Shown here: positions 15,855 to 24,447 of the stretch, piece after piece
Position numbering within the stretch: position 1 is the first letter of the stretch
How the letters are laid out: the number at the start of each line of letters is the position of its first letter
Source of the DNA: Aphodoplasma sp045541115
GTDB taxonomy: Bacteria; Bacillota; Clostridia; UBA1381; UMGS1253
Direction: 5' to 3'
DNA: 64,000 nucleotides
NCBI GenBank assembly: GCA_045541115.1
Contig: JAZQIM010000002.1
Location: 1-64,000 of the forward strand
The notes under the pieces: model-generated
What the model saw: the letters and a program-made list of their open reading frames with translations, nothing else
Told to the model about the DNA's origin: nothing
Database searches by the model: none
Program-made: the position numbers and the translations under genes

Positions 15855-15872
15855 ATTAAAGGTTAATAAAAA

Positions 15873-16694
15873 TTACAGGATAAGACCTTTCTGGCCAAAC
15901 CATTTCATTGAAATTTCATCAGCCTTGCCGTTTGACTTAAGTGTTTCGATAGCTTCCTGAACTGCTGCGCAAAGCGCCTTGTCTTCCTGTCTGAAGCCTA
16001 TGCCGTAAAGCTCGTTGCCGAAATCCTCATCAAGAATTCTGTATTTACCTTCATGCTTTGAAAGGTAATATTTACCTACAACTTCGTCAACAACAACACT
16101 TGAAATTCTGCCTGCATCGAGGTCCATCATAGCAGTATTGTTATCGTCATACATCATAAGACTTTTTTCGATTTGTGAATATATAGCATCAGCTTTGATA
16201 GCATCTTCTGCTGTTGAACCTGTCTGAAGACCTACTTTACCGCCTGCTATGTCAGCTTTTGCAGTAATGCTTGAATCAGCTTTTACTATGATAATCTGTT
16301 TGTTTTCAAGATACGGATTGCTGAACAATACTTCTTTTTTTCTTGCATCTGTGATTGTGTAGCCGTTCCAGATAACGTCGATTTTTCCGCTCTTAAGCTC
16401 AAGTTCTTTTGCCTTCCAGTCGATAGGACGAAGTTCAACCTCGATACCCATAGCGTCGCCAACTGCTTTTGCCAAGTCAACGTCAAGACCTACGATCTCG
16501 TTGTTTTCATCCTGGAAGCCCATTGGCGGGAACGCGATGTCAAGACCTACAACAAGTTTGCCTTCGTTTTGCACTTGGATAAGTGACTTGTCAGATGTGC
16601 TTGATGTTGGCGCGTCGGTAGGAGCACCGCAGCCACTCAAAACCATGCATACTGCCAAAACGCTTGCCAATACGATTGCAATAATTCTTTTCAT
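15873..16694 (-). CDS. Family 3 amino-acid-binding lipoprotein
   Basis: A 273-residue extracellular binding protein of the SBP_bac_3 family. The N terminus has a lipoprotein signal ending in VLSGCG. The mature part shows GKLVVGLDIAFPPMGF, the family's DVIWNGYTIT segment and a late KADEISMKWFG. The start at 16694 follows AAGGAGT and places the signal peptide correctly; an upstream frame to 16745 is only leader. It is first in a unit with the permease, behind its own promoter. Confidence 0.94.
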   Translation of the reverse strand: MKRIIAIVLASVLAVCMVLSGCGAPTDAPTSSTSDKSLIQVQNEGKLVVGLDIAFPPMGFQDENNEIVGLDVDLAKAVGDAMGIEVELRPIDWKAKELELKSGKIDVIWNGYTITDARKKEVLFSNPYLENKQIIIVKADSSITAKADIAGGKVGLQTGSTAEDAIKADAIYSQIEKSLMMYDDNNTAMMDLDAGRISSVVVDEVVGKYYLSKHEGKYRILDEDFGNELYGIGFRQEDKALCAAVQEAIETLKSNGKADEISMKWFGQKGLIL

Positions 16695-16750
16695 AATAAA
16701 ACACTCCTTAAAAATATGTAGTTCGAACTGTTTTGTATCGAACAATTCAT

Positions 16751-16779
16751 ATTATACTTCATTATGATAAAATAGTAAA
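16751..16779 (-). promoter_or_regulatory. Promoter of the amino-acid ABC unit
   Basis: TTTACT (16774-16779), a 17-base spacer and TATAAT (16751-16756) on the minus strand. Confidence 0.7.
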
Positions 16780-16824
16780 GTATTTTTTGAAAAAATCTAA
16801 AAATATTTTCAAATAGCGTTTAAT

Positions 16825-16863
16825 ATTAAAAACCCATCTTCTTATCGTGTCAAAGAAGATGGG
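16825..16863 (-). terminator. Terminator of hydE
   Basis: A 10-bp stem CCCATCTTCT/AGAAGATGGG (16833-16863) followed on the minus strand by TTTTT. Confidence 0.88.
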
Positions 16864-16869
16864 TAGCGG

Positions 16870-17904
16870 CTATTCTTCGTAGTCACCTCGATCACATACG
16901 ATTTCGTATCCGATTTTCTCCATGCGTTTTTTTAGCTCGCGAAGGCCTTCGGCTGCTTCTTCGTTGCTATACGCCTTATTGTCGTATAATAAGTAATTTT
17001 TTCGCGTATCGACGGGGGAGAGATTTGGCATAATTACGTTTGCGCCTGATAAAATGCCTTCGCTATGTCCGTCTTTATCGAGCGACGCAAGTGCTGTGGT
17101 CGATGGAAGAAGGACTTTTGGAAACATGATTCTGCACAGCGAGACCATAAACAGACTCGTGCTTACTTCGCCGCTTTTCATGTTGGCAAAGGGGGTGTCT
17201 TTGTGAACGATAAACGGACCTATGCCTATCATGTGTGGCTTAAAGTTTTGGATAAATTCCATATCGGCGGCAAGGTTTTTGCTCGTTTGATACGGTGAGC
17301 CGACCATAAAGCCTGTTCCTACCTGGTAGCCAATTTCTTTTAGGTTATAAAGACACTGTTTTCTTTCGTCAAGTGAAAGGGTAGACGGATGAAGCTTTGA
17401 ATAATGCTCGCTGTCTGCCGTTTCGTGACGAAGAAGATATCTGTTGGCACCGGCATCGAATAACCGTTTGTACGATTCATACGAGCGCTCGCCAAGAGAC
17501 AGGGTAATTGCGCAGTCACTATATTTTTCTCTTATCTGTGATACGATAGAGCATAAGTAATCGTCATTAAAAAAGATGTCTTCGCCACCTTGAAGCACAA
17601 ATGTGCGAAAACCGAGCGGATATCCTGTGTCACAGCAGGAAAGTATCTGCTCTTTTGTAAGTCGGTATCGAGTACAATTTTTGTTACTTCTACGAATTCC
17701 GCAGTAATAGCAGTCGTTTTTGCAGTAGTTTGTAAGCTCGATAAGACCGCGTATATATACTTTGTTTCCAAAGCTCGCAAGTGCAATTTTATGTGCTTTT
17801 TCGCGAGTGTAATCAAGCAAATTATCTTTATTTTCTATAACTGCTAACCACTCATCAAAATTAAGGCTTCTGTTAGCTTCGAGCTTATCAATTAAATTTT
17901 TCAT
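16870..17904 (-). CDS. hydE: [FeFe]-hydrogenase H-cluster maturase HydE
   Basis: A radical SAM enzyme of 344 residues that helps build the dithiomethylamine and cyanide/CO-bearing 2Fe unit of [FeFe] hydrogenase. The SAM cluster motif is CKNDCYYC, followed by GIRRSN, and the barrel shows FVLQGGED and LRHETAD, typical of HydE rather than BioB. HydE-like proteins also include the related PylB, but no pyl genes adjoin. hydF, hydG and hydrogenase genes are not in the window. It lies downstream of mnmA, 37 bases away. Confidence 0.9.
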   Translation of the reverse strand: MKNLIDKLEANRSLNFDEWLAVIENKDNLLDYTREKAHKIALASFGNKVYIRGLIELTNYCKNDCYYCGIRRSNKNCTRYRLTKEQILSCCDTGYPLGFRTFVLQGGEDIFFNDDYLCSIVSQIREKYSDCAITLSLGERSYESYKRLFDAGANRYLLRHETADSEHYSKLHPSTLSLDERKQCLYNLKEIGYQVGTGFMVGSPYQTSKNLAADMEFIQNFKPHMIGIGPFIVHKDTPFANMKSGEVSTSLFMVSLCRIMFPKVLLPSTTALASLDKDGHSEGILSGANVIMPNLSPVDTRKNYLLYDNKAYSNEEAAEGLRELKKRMEKIGYEIVCDRGDYEE

Positions 17905-17941
17905 AAGGCTATCCCCTTAAAAGTTTAGGTATAAAGCTATT

Positions 17942-19015
17942 CTATTCTATTATTCCGCCGCCGACAACATAGTCGCCGCTGTAAAATACGACTGCCTGTC
18001 CGCTTGTGAGCGCACGCTGCGCCTCGTCAAAGGTGCAACTTACTCTTCCGCCATCGAGCGGTGTAATCGTTGCTGCGACGGCGTTTTGCTTATATCGCGC
18101 CTTTGCGTATACGCGCATAGGCTCTTTTAAATTGTCAAACATAATCCAGTTTAGATCACGCGCAGTAAGTGTGTCTGAAAAAAGCTGTTCGTGTTTGCCG
18201 AGAGTCACGGTGTTATTTTCTGCATTTTTTGATATTACATATCTCGGCTCTCCAAATGTTATGCCGAGTCCCTTGCGCTGACCGATTGTGTAATTTATTA
18301 TTCCGTCGTGGTTGCCCAAAATGTCGCCGTCTGTATCAATAAAGCTTCCACGTGCGCATTTTTTGTCGGTGTTTCGCCTGATAAACGAAATATAATCGCC
18401 GTCAGGGACGAAGCAGATATCCTGACTGTCAGGCTTATGAGCGTTTATAAGACCGCGTTCCTGCGCCATTTTTCGCACTTCGTCTTTTGTGTACGCGCCG
18501 AGAGGGAACAGGGTATGTGCTAGCTCATCTTGCGTCATATAAAAAAGTACATAGCTTTGGTCTTTTGACAGGTCAGCAGCTTTCTTTAAAAGATAGCGGC
18601 CACTTTTTTTGTCGAATTCAATTTGCGCATAATGTCCTGTTGCAATATATTCGTAGCCGAGAGTGCGCGCCTTAGCAAGAATTTTTGAAAATTTTATATG
18701 CCTGTTACAATCTATACATGGATTTGGCGTCTCGGCTTTTAGGTATGAATCGATAAATTTATCTACTACATAGCTCCAGAATTCTTTTGAAAAGTCGAAG
18801 ACGTGGTGTCCAAAACCCATTTTTTGCGAGACATTTTTTGCATCGTTAATATATGCATCACAAGAACATGTACGCTCTGTTTTATTGCAGCCTTTTTCGC
18901 CAGAAAAAAGCTTTAAAGTAGCACCGCACACATCATATCCATCTTCAATTAACAGAGCGGCTGCAACAGAGCTGTCAACGCCACCGCTCATTGCCACCAA
19001 AACTTTCTTGCACAT
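17942..19015 (-). CDS. mnmA: tRNA-specific 2-thiouridylase MnmA
   Basis: Makes s2U34 in Lys, Glu and Gln tRNAs using sulfur relayed from a cysteine desulfurase. The ATP-binding PP-loop is AMSGGVDSSVAAALL, the catalytic Cys lies in NPCIDCNRHIKF, and the second Cys in DSQDICFVPDGDY. Length (358 residues) and C-terminal barrel fit the family. The ATG at 19015 is preferred because GGAG lies six bases before it; an ATG four codons earlier has no such site. hydE follows and may share the transcript. Confidence 0.95.
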   Translation of the reverse strand: MCKKVLVAMSGGVDSSVAAALLIEDGYDVCGATLKLFSGEKGCNKTERTCSCDAYINDAKNVSQKMGFGHHVFDFSKEFWSYVVDKFIDSYLKAETPNPCIDCNRHIKFSKILAKARTLGYEYIATGHYAQIEFDKKSGRYLLKKAADLSKDQSYVLFYMTQDELAHTLFPLGAYTKDEVRKMAQERGLINAHKPDSQDICFVPDGDYISFIRRNTDKKCARGSFIDTDGDILGNHDGIINYTIGQRKGLGITFGEPRYVISKNAENNTVTLGKHEQLFSDTLTARDLNWIMFDNLKEPMRVYAKARYKQNAVAATITPLDGGRVSCTFDEAQRALTSGQAVVFYSGDYVVGGGIIE

Positions 19016-19057
19016 ATTATTCTCCATTCGCTAAACTATATATAAAACTTTTTTCTA

Positions 19058-19086
19058 ATTATATTACAAAATAATTACTTTGTAAA
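19058..19086 (-). promoter_or_regulatory. Promoter of mnmA
   Basis: TTTACA (19081-19086), a 17-base spacer and TATAAT (19058-19063) on the minus strand. Confidence 0.75.
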
Positions 19087-19104
19087 GTACACGTCCTGTT
19101 TTTA

Positions 19105-19133
19105 TTGACGTAGTAAGAAAAATGTCGTACAAT
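19105..19133 (+). promoter_or_regulatory. Promoter of the polysaccharide deacetylase gene
   Basis: TTGACG (19105-19110), a 17-base spacer and TACAAT (19128-19133), 43 bases before the start codon. Confidence 0.75.
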
Positions 19134-19175
19134 GTATATAGTAAGTAATTTATTATACTTCAAACGGAGATTATT

Positions 19176-19964
19176 ATGGGAAAAAAACTAAAAAAAATAA
19201 TATGCATGATTATGCTTACAGTCGTATTTTCTGCCGCATCGTCTGTTTTATGCAGTGCGCAGGAGATAAAGGTTCCTGTGATTTTATATCATAACATCGC
19301 GCAGAACACAGGAGAAGGGTATTATGACCCGTATTTAAATATTCCTGCCGATTTGTTTGAAAGCCACATAGCCACGCTTAAAGAAGCGGGGTATAATGCG
19401 ATTACATATGAACAGTATTATGATTACGTGATAAACGATGCACCACTGCCCGATAAGCCGATAATTATAACGTTTGATGACGGTTACTCGAGCAATTATA
19501 TGTATGCATATCCTGTTTTAAAAAAGTACAATACAAAAGCGACTATTTTTGTCATAACGGACAGACGAGGCCTGGCGTTTAGCATAAATCCGCATTTTTC
19601 GTGGAATCAGGCGCGTGAGATGCAAAATAGCGGCATTATTGACATACAAAGTCATACACATTCACATCAGATGTCGACTACGCTTTCTGATTTTGATTTG
19701 TTTTTTGAGCTTAAAACATCGAAGAACATGATAGAAAACAAGATGGGTAAAAAGTGCAGCGTTTTGGCATTTCCGTTTGGAGATGCCGGCGAGCGTGAAA
19801 TTGAGGCAGCCAAAAAAGCCGGATACCTTGTTATAAATAAGGTAGGAGATGCGGGCGTAAATAGAAAAAGCGAGGGCGTAGATGCGCTCAAGCGAATTAC
19901 GGTGCGCGCTGACTGGTCGGCGCAAAGGCTACTCGATATTATAAATGAGAATATGGATTTGTAA
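19176..19964 (+). CDS. Secreted polysaccharide deacetylase (NodB domain)
   Basis: A 262-residue exported carbohydrate esterase 4 protein. A signal peptide covers about 1-28, ending SVLCSAQ. The NodB domain shows motif 1 ITFDDGYSSN (catalytic and metal Asp) and motif 2 IQSHTHSH (metal His pair), then FPFGD. These features indicate deacetylation of peptidoglycan or another N-acetylated glycan at the cell surface. It is a single-gene unit with its own promoter and terminator. Whether it acts in growth or sporulation cannot be told. Confidence 0.92.
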   Translation: MGKKLKKIICMIMLTVVFSAASSVLCSAQEIKVPVILYHNIAQNTGEGYYDPYLNIPADLFESHIATLKEAGYNAITYEQYYDYVINDAPLPDKPIIITFDDGYSSNYMYAYPVLKKYNTKATIFVITDRRGLAFSINPHFSWNQAREMQNSGIIDIQSHTHSHQMSTTLSDFDLFFELKTSKNMIENKMGKKCSVLAFPFGDAGEREIEAAKKAGYLVINKVGDAGVNRKSEGVDALKRITVRADWSAQRLLDIINENMDL

Positions 19965-19965
19965 T

Positions 19966-19997
19966 AAAAAAGGAAGGGGAAATCCCTTCCTTTTTTA
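19966..19997. terminator. Bidirectional terminator between deacetylase and carD
   Basis: Stem GGAAGGG/CCCTTCC flanked by A's and T's on both sides, able to act for both convergent genes. Confidence 0.88.
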
Positions 19998-20020
19998 TTA
20001 GTATAAAATTATAATTTAAA

Positions 20021-20521
20021 TCAGCCGATAAGCTTGATTTCGTCATCGATTGCCGACACAAGCTTTTTTTCGATTTCATCAAAACTTGCAATCTGTGTAA
20101 GAACAAGCTCACTTAAGAGGATTTGTTTTGCGTTTGAAAGCATTTTTCGCTCGCCGGTAGATAAACCTTTTTGTCTGTCGCGAAACATAAGATGTTTTAC
20201 GACGTCTACGACTTCAAAAATATCTCCGGTTTTGAGACGTGCCATATTATCGCGAAAACGCTTATTCCAGTTCGAGTCTTCGTCGTGCATATGATCGCAA
20301 AAATGAGCCAAAACTTCTTTGGCTTTTTCTTTGGTGATGATGTCGCGTACGCCGATTTCTGCCGCATTTTTCATCGGTATCATAACCTTCATATCTCCTG
20401 CAGGTAAACGCATTACATAATATGAATGAATTTCTCCGAGTATTTCCTGCTGTTCAATAGCTTCAATTACTCCGGCACCGTGCATAGGATACAAAACCCT
20501 GTCTCCTATTTTATAGCTCAC
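20021..20521 (-). CDS. CarD/CdnL-family RNA polymerase-binding regulator
   Basis: A 166-residue protein with the N-terminal Tudor-like RNA-polymerase-interaction domain (YKIGDRVLYPMHGAGVIEAIE, which contacts the beta subunit) and a helical C-terminal domain that contacts promoter DNA near -10. Family members stabilise open complexes at rRNA and other promoters. The GTG at 20521 follows GGAGG by eight bases and gives the usual length; the frame to 20587 adds an unsupported leader. It has its own consensus-like promoter. Confidence 0.92.
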   Translation of the reverse strand: MSYKIGDRVLYPMHGAGVIEAIEQQEILGEIHSYYVMRLPAGDMKVMIPMKNAAEIGVRDIITKEKAKEVLAHFCDHMHDEDSNWNKRFRDNMARLKTGDIFEVVDVVKHLMFRDRQKGLSTGERKMLSNAKQILLSELVLTQIASFDEIEKKLVSAIDDEIKLIG

Positions 20522-20597
20522 CGTAATCGCCTCCAAGCCCTGGGTGAAAATAATATGGCATATGTACACAATGTTTCTTGTTACCATTTATGTATAT

Positions 20598-20626
20598 ATT
20601 ATACTACATTAAATTAAAAAAGTCAA
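20598..20626 (-). promoter_or_regulatory. Promoter of carD
   Basis: TTGACT (20621-20626), a 17-base spacer and TATAAT (20598-20603) on the minus strand. Confidence 0.75.
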
Positions 20627-20637
20627 AGGCAAAAAAC

Positions 20638-20665
20638 AAAGAAATCGGAAAAATCCGATTTCTTT
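20638..20665 (-). terminator. Terminator of glnN
   Basis: Perfect 12-bp stem AAAGAAATCGGA/TCCGATTTCTTT with an AAAA loop, followed on the minus strand by a T-rich run that also precedes the carD promoter. Confidence 0.88.
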
Positions 20666-20699
20666 TTATGGCTTTTTTATGTATTTTGCTGCATTAAAC

Positions 20700-22793
20700 T
20701 TACTGTATGCCAAAAAGCAACTCCGAATATGTCGGATACGGCCAGTACTTTGATGAAACGAGTGTTTCGATTTCATCGGCAACCACGCGAAGCTTTTGCA
20801 TACGCATAAACACACTCTCATAATAGTAAAGAGCGATATCTTTAGCGCTCGCAGAGTCCTTTACGCCTAAAAGCGCCTCTTCAAGCTCATTTGTTTCTTT
20901 GTATAGACTTGTGTTCAAATTGGAAAGCTTTGAAATAAGTTCTTCTTCTGCTTCACAGTTTAAGCCTTGCGAAATTGATTTTTTCTTAATAACCGTATCG
21001 GATAGTTCATTCACATACGATATCGATGAAGGTAGAATATCTTTTCTCGCCATATCAATCATTGTGAGTGCTTCGATATTTATAACCTTGCTGTAATTAT
21101 CGAGCATAATCTCACATCTTGAGCGCACTTCCGTTTCTGTAAATATTGAGTGCTTTGTGAAAAGCTTGATATTCTTATCGCTTTCATAGTAGGGGATTGC
21201 TTCCGGTGTTGATTTTAGGTTAAGCAGTCCGCGCTTTTCGGCTTCACATACCCATTCATCAGAGTAGTTGTTGCCGTTAAATATGATGCGTTTATGATTT
21301 TTTACAGTATCTCTTATAAGCTCATATATTGCTTTTTCGACATTATCAGCCTTTTCAAGAACACCTGCAAATTTGTCAAGCTCTTCTGCAACGATTGTAT
21401 TTAATATAATGTTTGGGCCTGCAATTGATATCGATGAGCCGAGCATTCTGAATTCAAATTTATTTCCTGTAAATGCAAGAGGGGATGTGCGGTTTCTGTC
21501 GGTAGTATCCTTTACGAAGTTTGGAAGAGAACCTACGCCTGTTTCCATTATGCAGCGCTCTTTTTTCTCGTACTTTTCTCCGCTTTCAATTGCATTTAAA
21601 ATATCTTCAAGCTCATCGCCTAAAAATATCGATACAATAGCCGGCGGCGCTTCGTTTGCGCCGAGTCTGTGGTCATTTCCTGCACTTGCGATAGAAAGAC
21701 GCAGTAAATCCTGATACTCATCAACGGCTTTTATTACTGCCGATAAAAATAATAAAAATTGCGGGTTTTCGTGTGGGTTTTTGCCCGGACTAAGCAGGTT
21801 TTTGCCGTCATCTGTTGAAAGTGACCAGTTATTGTGTTTTCCGCTTCCGTTTACGCCTTCAAACGGCTTTTCGTGAAGCAGGCATACGAGGTTATGGCGA
21901 AGTGCTACCTTTTTCATTGTTTCCATCGTAAGCTGGTTATGGTCTGTTGCAATATTAGTCGTTGTAAATATCGGTGCAAGCTCATGCTGTGCCGGAGCGG
22001 CTTCATTATGTTTTGTCTTTGATAAAACACCAAGCTTCCATAACTCTTCGTCGAGCTCCTGCATGTAAGCGGCAACACGCGGTTTGATAGCACCAAAATA
22101 ATGGTCTTCAAGCTCTTGACCTTTAGGCGCCTTTGCACCAAAAAGTGTTCTGCCTGTAAAGATGAGGTCTTTTCTTTTATCGTAGATATCTTTGTCAACA
22201 AGGAAGTACTCCTGCTCTGCACCTACTGTTGTAACAACGTGATTTGTAGTAGTGTTACCGAGAGCTCTTAGTATACGCATAGCCTGTTTGTCGATAAGGT
22301 CCATCGAACGAAGCAGAGGAGTCTTTTTATCAAGAACCTCTCCGCTGTATGAACAAAACGCTGTTGGTATACAAAGCGTACCATCCTTTATAAATGCATA
22401 TGAAGTCGGATCCCATGCCGTATAGCCTCTTGCTTCAAACGTTGCGCGAAGACCGCCGGAAGGAAATGAAGAAGCATCAGGCTCGCCTTTGATAAGCTCT
22501 TTGCCTGAAAATTCCATGATAGCAGAGCCGTTTGGACCCGGCGCGATAAAGCTGTCATGTTTTTCGGCAGTAATTCCCGTCATTGGCTGAAACCAATGTG
22601 TATAGTGCGTAGCGCCCTTTTCAACTGCCCAATCCTTCATAGCACCTGCAACTATGTTTGCGACATCTATTTCAAGATTTTTTCCTTCTTTTATTACTTT
22701 TTGAAGTGTTTTGTATGTATCTCTCGGCAATCTTTCCTGCATAACGCTATCGTTAAAAACAAGACTGGCAAATATTTCTGGGATGGAATTCAT
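20700..22793 (-). CDS. glnN: Glutamine synthetase type III
   Basis: ATP-dependent glutamine synthesis from glutamate and ammonia. At 697 residues it belongs to the large GSIII class found in anaerobes, not the 440-residue GSI type. Class features include the N-terminal AVEKGATHYTHWFQPMTGITAEKHDSF region (split here: GATHYTHWFQPMTG, then EKHDSF), KTKHNEAAPAQHELAPIF with metal and ammonia residues, and the ATP region GKHNNWSLST. AGGAGG precedes the ATG. The leader between a consensus promoter and the start is structured. No ANTAR or GlnR gene is adjacent. Confidence 0.95.
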   Translation of the reverse strand: MNSIPEIFASLVFNDSVMQERLPRDTYKTLQKVIKEGKNLEIDVANIVAGAMKDWAVEKGATHYTHWFQPMTGITAEKHDSFIAPGPNGSAIMEFSGKELIKGEPDASSFPSGGLRATFEARGYTAWDPTSYAFIKDGTLCIPTAFCSYSGEVLDKKTPLLRSMDLIDKQAMRILRALGNTTTNHVVTTVGAEQEYFLVDKDIYDKRKDLIFTGRTLFGAKAPKGQELEDHYFGAIKPRVAAYMQELDEELWKLGVLSKTKHNEAAPAQHELAPIFTTTNIATDHNQLTMETMKKVALRHNLVCLLHEKPFEGVNGSGKHNNWSLSTDDGKNLLSPGKNPHENPQFLLFLSAVIKAVDEYQDLLRLSIASAGNDHRLGANEAPPAIVSIFLGDELEDILNAIESGEKYEKKERCIMETGVGSLPNFVKDTTDRNRTSPLAFTGNKFEFRMLGSSISIAGPNIILNTIVAEELDKFAGVLEKADNVEKAIYELIRDTVKNHKRIIFNGNNYSDEWVCEAEKRGLLNLKSTPEAIPYYESDKNIKLFTKHSIFTETEVRSRCEIMLDNYSKVINIEALTMIDMARKDILPSSISYVNELSDTVIKKKSISQGLNCEAEEELISKLSNLNTSLYKETNELEEALLGVKDSASAKDIALYYYESVFMRMQKLRVVADEIETLVSSKYWPYPTYSELLFGIQ

Positions 22794-22832
22794 AGCATAG
22801 CCTCCTATGTATATTTGGTCTGTAATAAAGAA

Positions 22833-22871
22833 GGCACTGTGAGAAAAGTATGCTCACAGCGCCCCTGCTGT
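22833..22871 (-). promoter_or_regulatory. Structured leader of glnN with alternative hairpins
   Basis: On the minus-strand RNA, GGCGCUGUGAG (22853-22863) can pair with CUCACAGUGCC (22833-22843) in an 11-bp stem with one G-U pair. That pair works only in the glnN direction, and the stem is followed by UUCUUUAUU. Just upstream and overlapping, ACAGC/GCUGU (22856-22871) can form a 5-bp hairpin with the six-base loop AGGGGC. Both use the same GCUGU, so they exclude each other. Mutually exclusive stems suggest attenuation control. Confidence 0.6.
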
Positions 22872-22882
22872 CTGTAACTGTA

Positions 22883-22911
22883 AGTATATACCAAAATGTT
22901 TTTATTGTCAA
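22883..22911 (-). promoter_or_regulatory. Promoter of glnN
   Basis: TTGACA (22906-22911), a 17-base spacer and TATACT (22883-22888) on the minus strand, giving a leader of roughly 80 bases. Confidence 0.8.
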
Positions 22912-22957
22912 CATTTTTTTACATATTTCTATGCGCGGCGTAGCGCGGTTTTAAATA

Positions 22958-24001
22958 TCAAACTGTTATAAGCTCTTTTGTAAAGTCGCTTAGGTTGAGC
23001 GGTGTGTCGCCATGTATCACAACAAGGTCTTCTATTCTTACGCCAAAGCATCCTTCGATATAAATTCCCGGCTCAATCGTTACTACCATATTGTCTTTTA
23101 GAATTTTATCGGATTTTGATGACAGGGTGGGTTGTTCGTGGATAAGTATTCCGACTCCGTGACCAAGCGCGTGTCCAAATTCTTTTTTATAGCCCGCATC
23201 TGTAATTATATCTCTTGCGACAGCATCTACCTGCCGGCATTGTTTGCCCGCCATCGCCTGAGACAAAGCTTGCTTTTGAGCTTTTAAGACAATGTCATAC
23301 ACATCTTTTTGAATATCGCTTATATTGCCTATGGCGATTGTACGTGTCATATCTGAGCAGTAACCATCGTATAAGCAACCAAAATCAAATGTCACAAAAT
23401 CACCTTTTTCAAGGATTCTGTCGGTCACGCACGCATGTGGCATCGATGAGTTTTTGCCCGATGCGACAACTGTGTCAAATGCAGTAGACGAAGCGCCTGC
23501 TTTTTTTATCAGATACTCAAACTTTAATGCGAGCTCACGCTCGCTTACGCCTGCCGACAAATGCTCTACGATATCTTTAAAGGCATATGTGGCGATTTCG
23601 GCTGCAGTTTTAATTTTTCGTATTTCATTTTCGTCTTTAATAAGGCGCATTGCATCGATTTTATCGGAGCCGTCGACAAACTCTGTGTCCGGCATTTTTT
23701 GCTGATACATTTTATAACGGCTTACCGTAATATTTTTTTCTTCGATTACGAGTTTTTTTATGTTTTTGCCAATTATGTTTTCTATGCCGCGCTCTATATT
23801 TTCTACGCTAAAGCCTTCGCCATTTTTCTTTGCATCTTCGATATATCTAAAGTCGGTAACTATAATGGCACGCGCGCAGTCAATAACGAGCATGCCCTCG
23901 CCTGAAAAAGAGCTCAAATAAAAGACGTTTTCGCTACTCGTAATCAAAAACGCCTCATCTGATTTAATGTCTTTACAAAGCCTTGCTAATTTTTCGTTCA
24001 T
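22958..24001 (-). CDS. M24-family aminopeptidase (Xaa-Pro peptidase-like)
   Basis: A pita-bread metallopeptidase of 347 residues. The N-terminal creatinase-like domain spans about 1-125. The catalytic domain carries the dinuclear metal ligands: Asp in VTFDFGCLYDGYCSDMTR (two Asp), His in GHALGHGVG, Glu in TIEPGIY and Glu in RIEDLV. Length and motifs fit PepP/PepQ-like enzymes that release N-terminal residues before Pro. The ATG at 24001 follows GGAGG and lies one base after the aroQ stop. aroQ-M24 peptidase is a common Bacillota pair, usually followed by efp, which is missing here. Confidence 0.92.
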   Translation of the reverse strand: MNEKLARLCKDIKSDEAFLITSSENVFYLSSFSGEGMLVIDCARAIIVTDFRYIEDAKKNGEGFSVENIERGIENIIGKNIKKLVIEEKNITVSRYKMYQQKMPDTEFVDGSDKIDAMRLIKDENEIRKIKTAAEIATYAFKDIVEHLSAGVSERELALKFEYLIKKAGASSTAFDTVVASGKNSSMPHACVTDRILEKGDFVTFDFGCLYDGYCSDMTRTIAIGNISDIQKDVYDIVLKAQKQALSQAMAGKQCRQVDAVARDIITDAGYKKEFGHALGHGVGILIHEQPTLSSKSDKILKDNMVVTIEPGIYIEGCFGVRIEDLVVIHGDTPLNLSDFTKELITV

Positions 24002-24002
24002 T

Positions 24003-24431
24003 TTATGCCTCCGATGCGGCAATAAGTGCAAGCTCGTAGCCTAATGCGCCAAATCCTGCGATTTGACCTGCGCATACGGGCGCGATAACGGATTTGTGGC
24101 GAAATTCTTCTCTGTCATAAATGTTTGACAGATGAACTTCAATTGTCGGGATTTTTATTGCCGAGATTGCATCGCGGATTGCAATGCTGTAGTGTGTGTA
24201 TGCGCCGGGGTTTATTATGATAGAATCAAAAACACCCATAGCACTGTGGAGTTTGTCTATTATTTCGCCTTCACAGTTCGACTGATAAAATTCGACACTG
24301 CAATTAAGCTCCGATGCCTTTTGTTCAAGATTTTTATTTATGCTTTCGAGTGAGTCGTTGCCATAAATACCCGGTTCTCTTACGCCGAGTAGGTTAAGAT
24401 TTGGACCGTTTACAATTAAGATTTTCTTCAT
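24003..24431 (-). CDS. aroQ: 3-dehydroquinate dehydratase, type II
   Basis: The third step of the shikimate pathway; a 142-residue type II enzyme that forms dodecamers. The motifs are NGPNLNLLGVREPGIYG with the catalytic Tyr, QSNCEGEIID, INPGAYTHYSIAIRDA and VHLSNIYDREEFRHKSV with the catalytic His region. The ATG at 24431 follows AAAGGAGT. It sits in the cluster aroE-aroK-aroQ-M24 peptidase. Confidence 0.96.
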   Translation of the reverse strand: MKKILIVNGPNLNLLGVREPGIYGNDSLESINKNLEQKASELNCSVEFYQSNCEGEIIDKLHSAMGVFDSIIINPGAYTHYSIAIRDAISAIKIPTIEVHLSNIYDREEFRHKSVIAPVCAGQIAGFGALGYELALIAASEA

Positions 24432-24447
24432 TAAAAAAACTCCTTTA

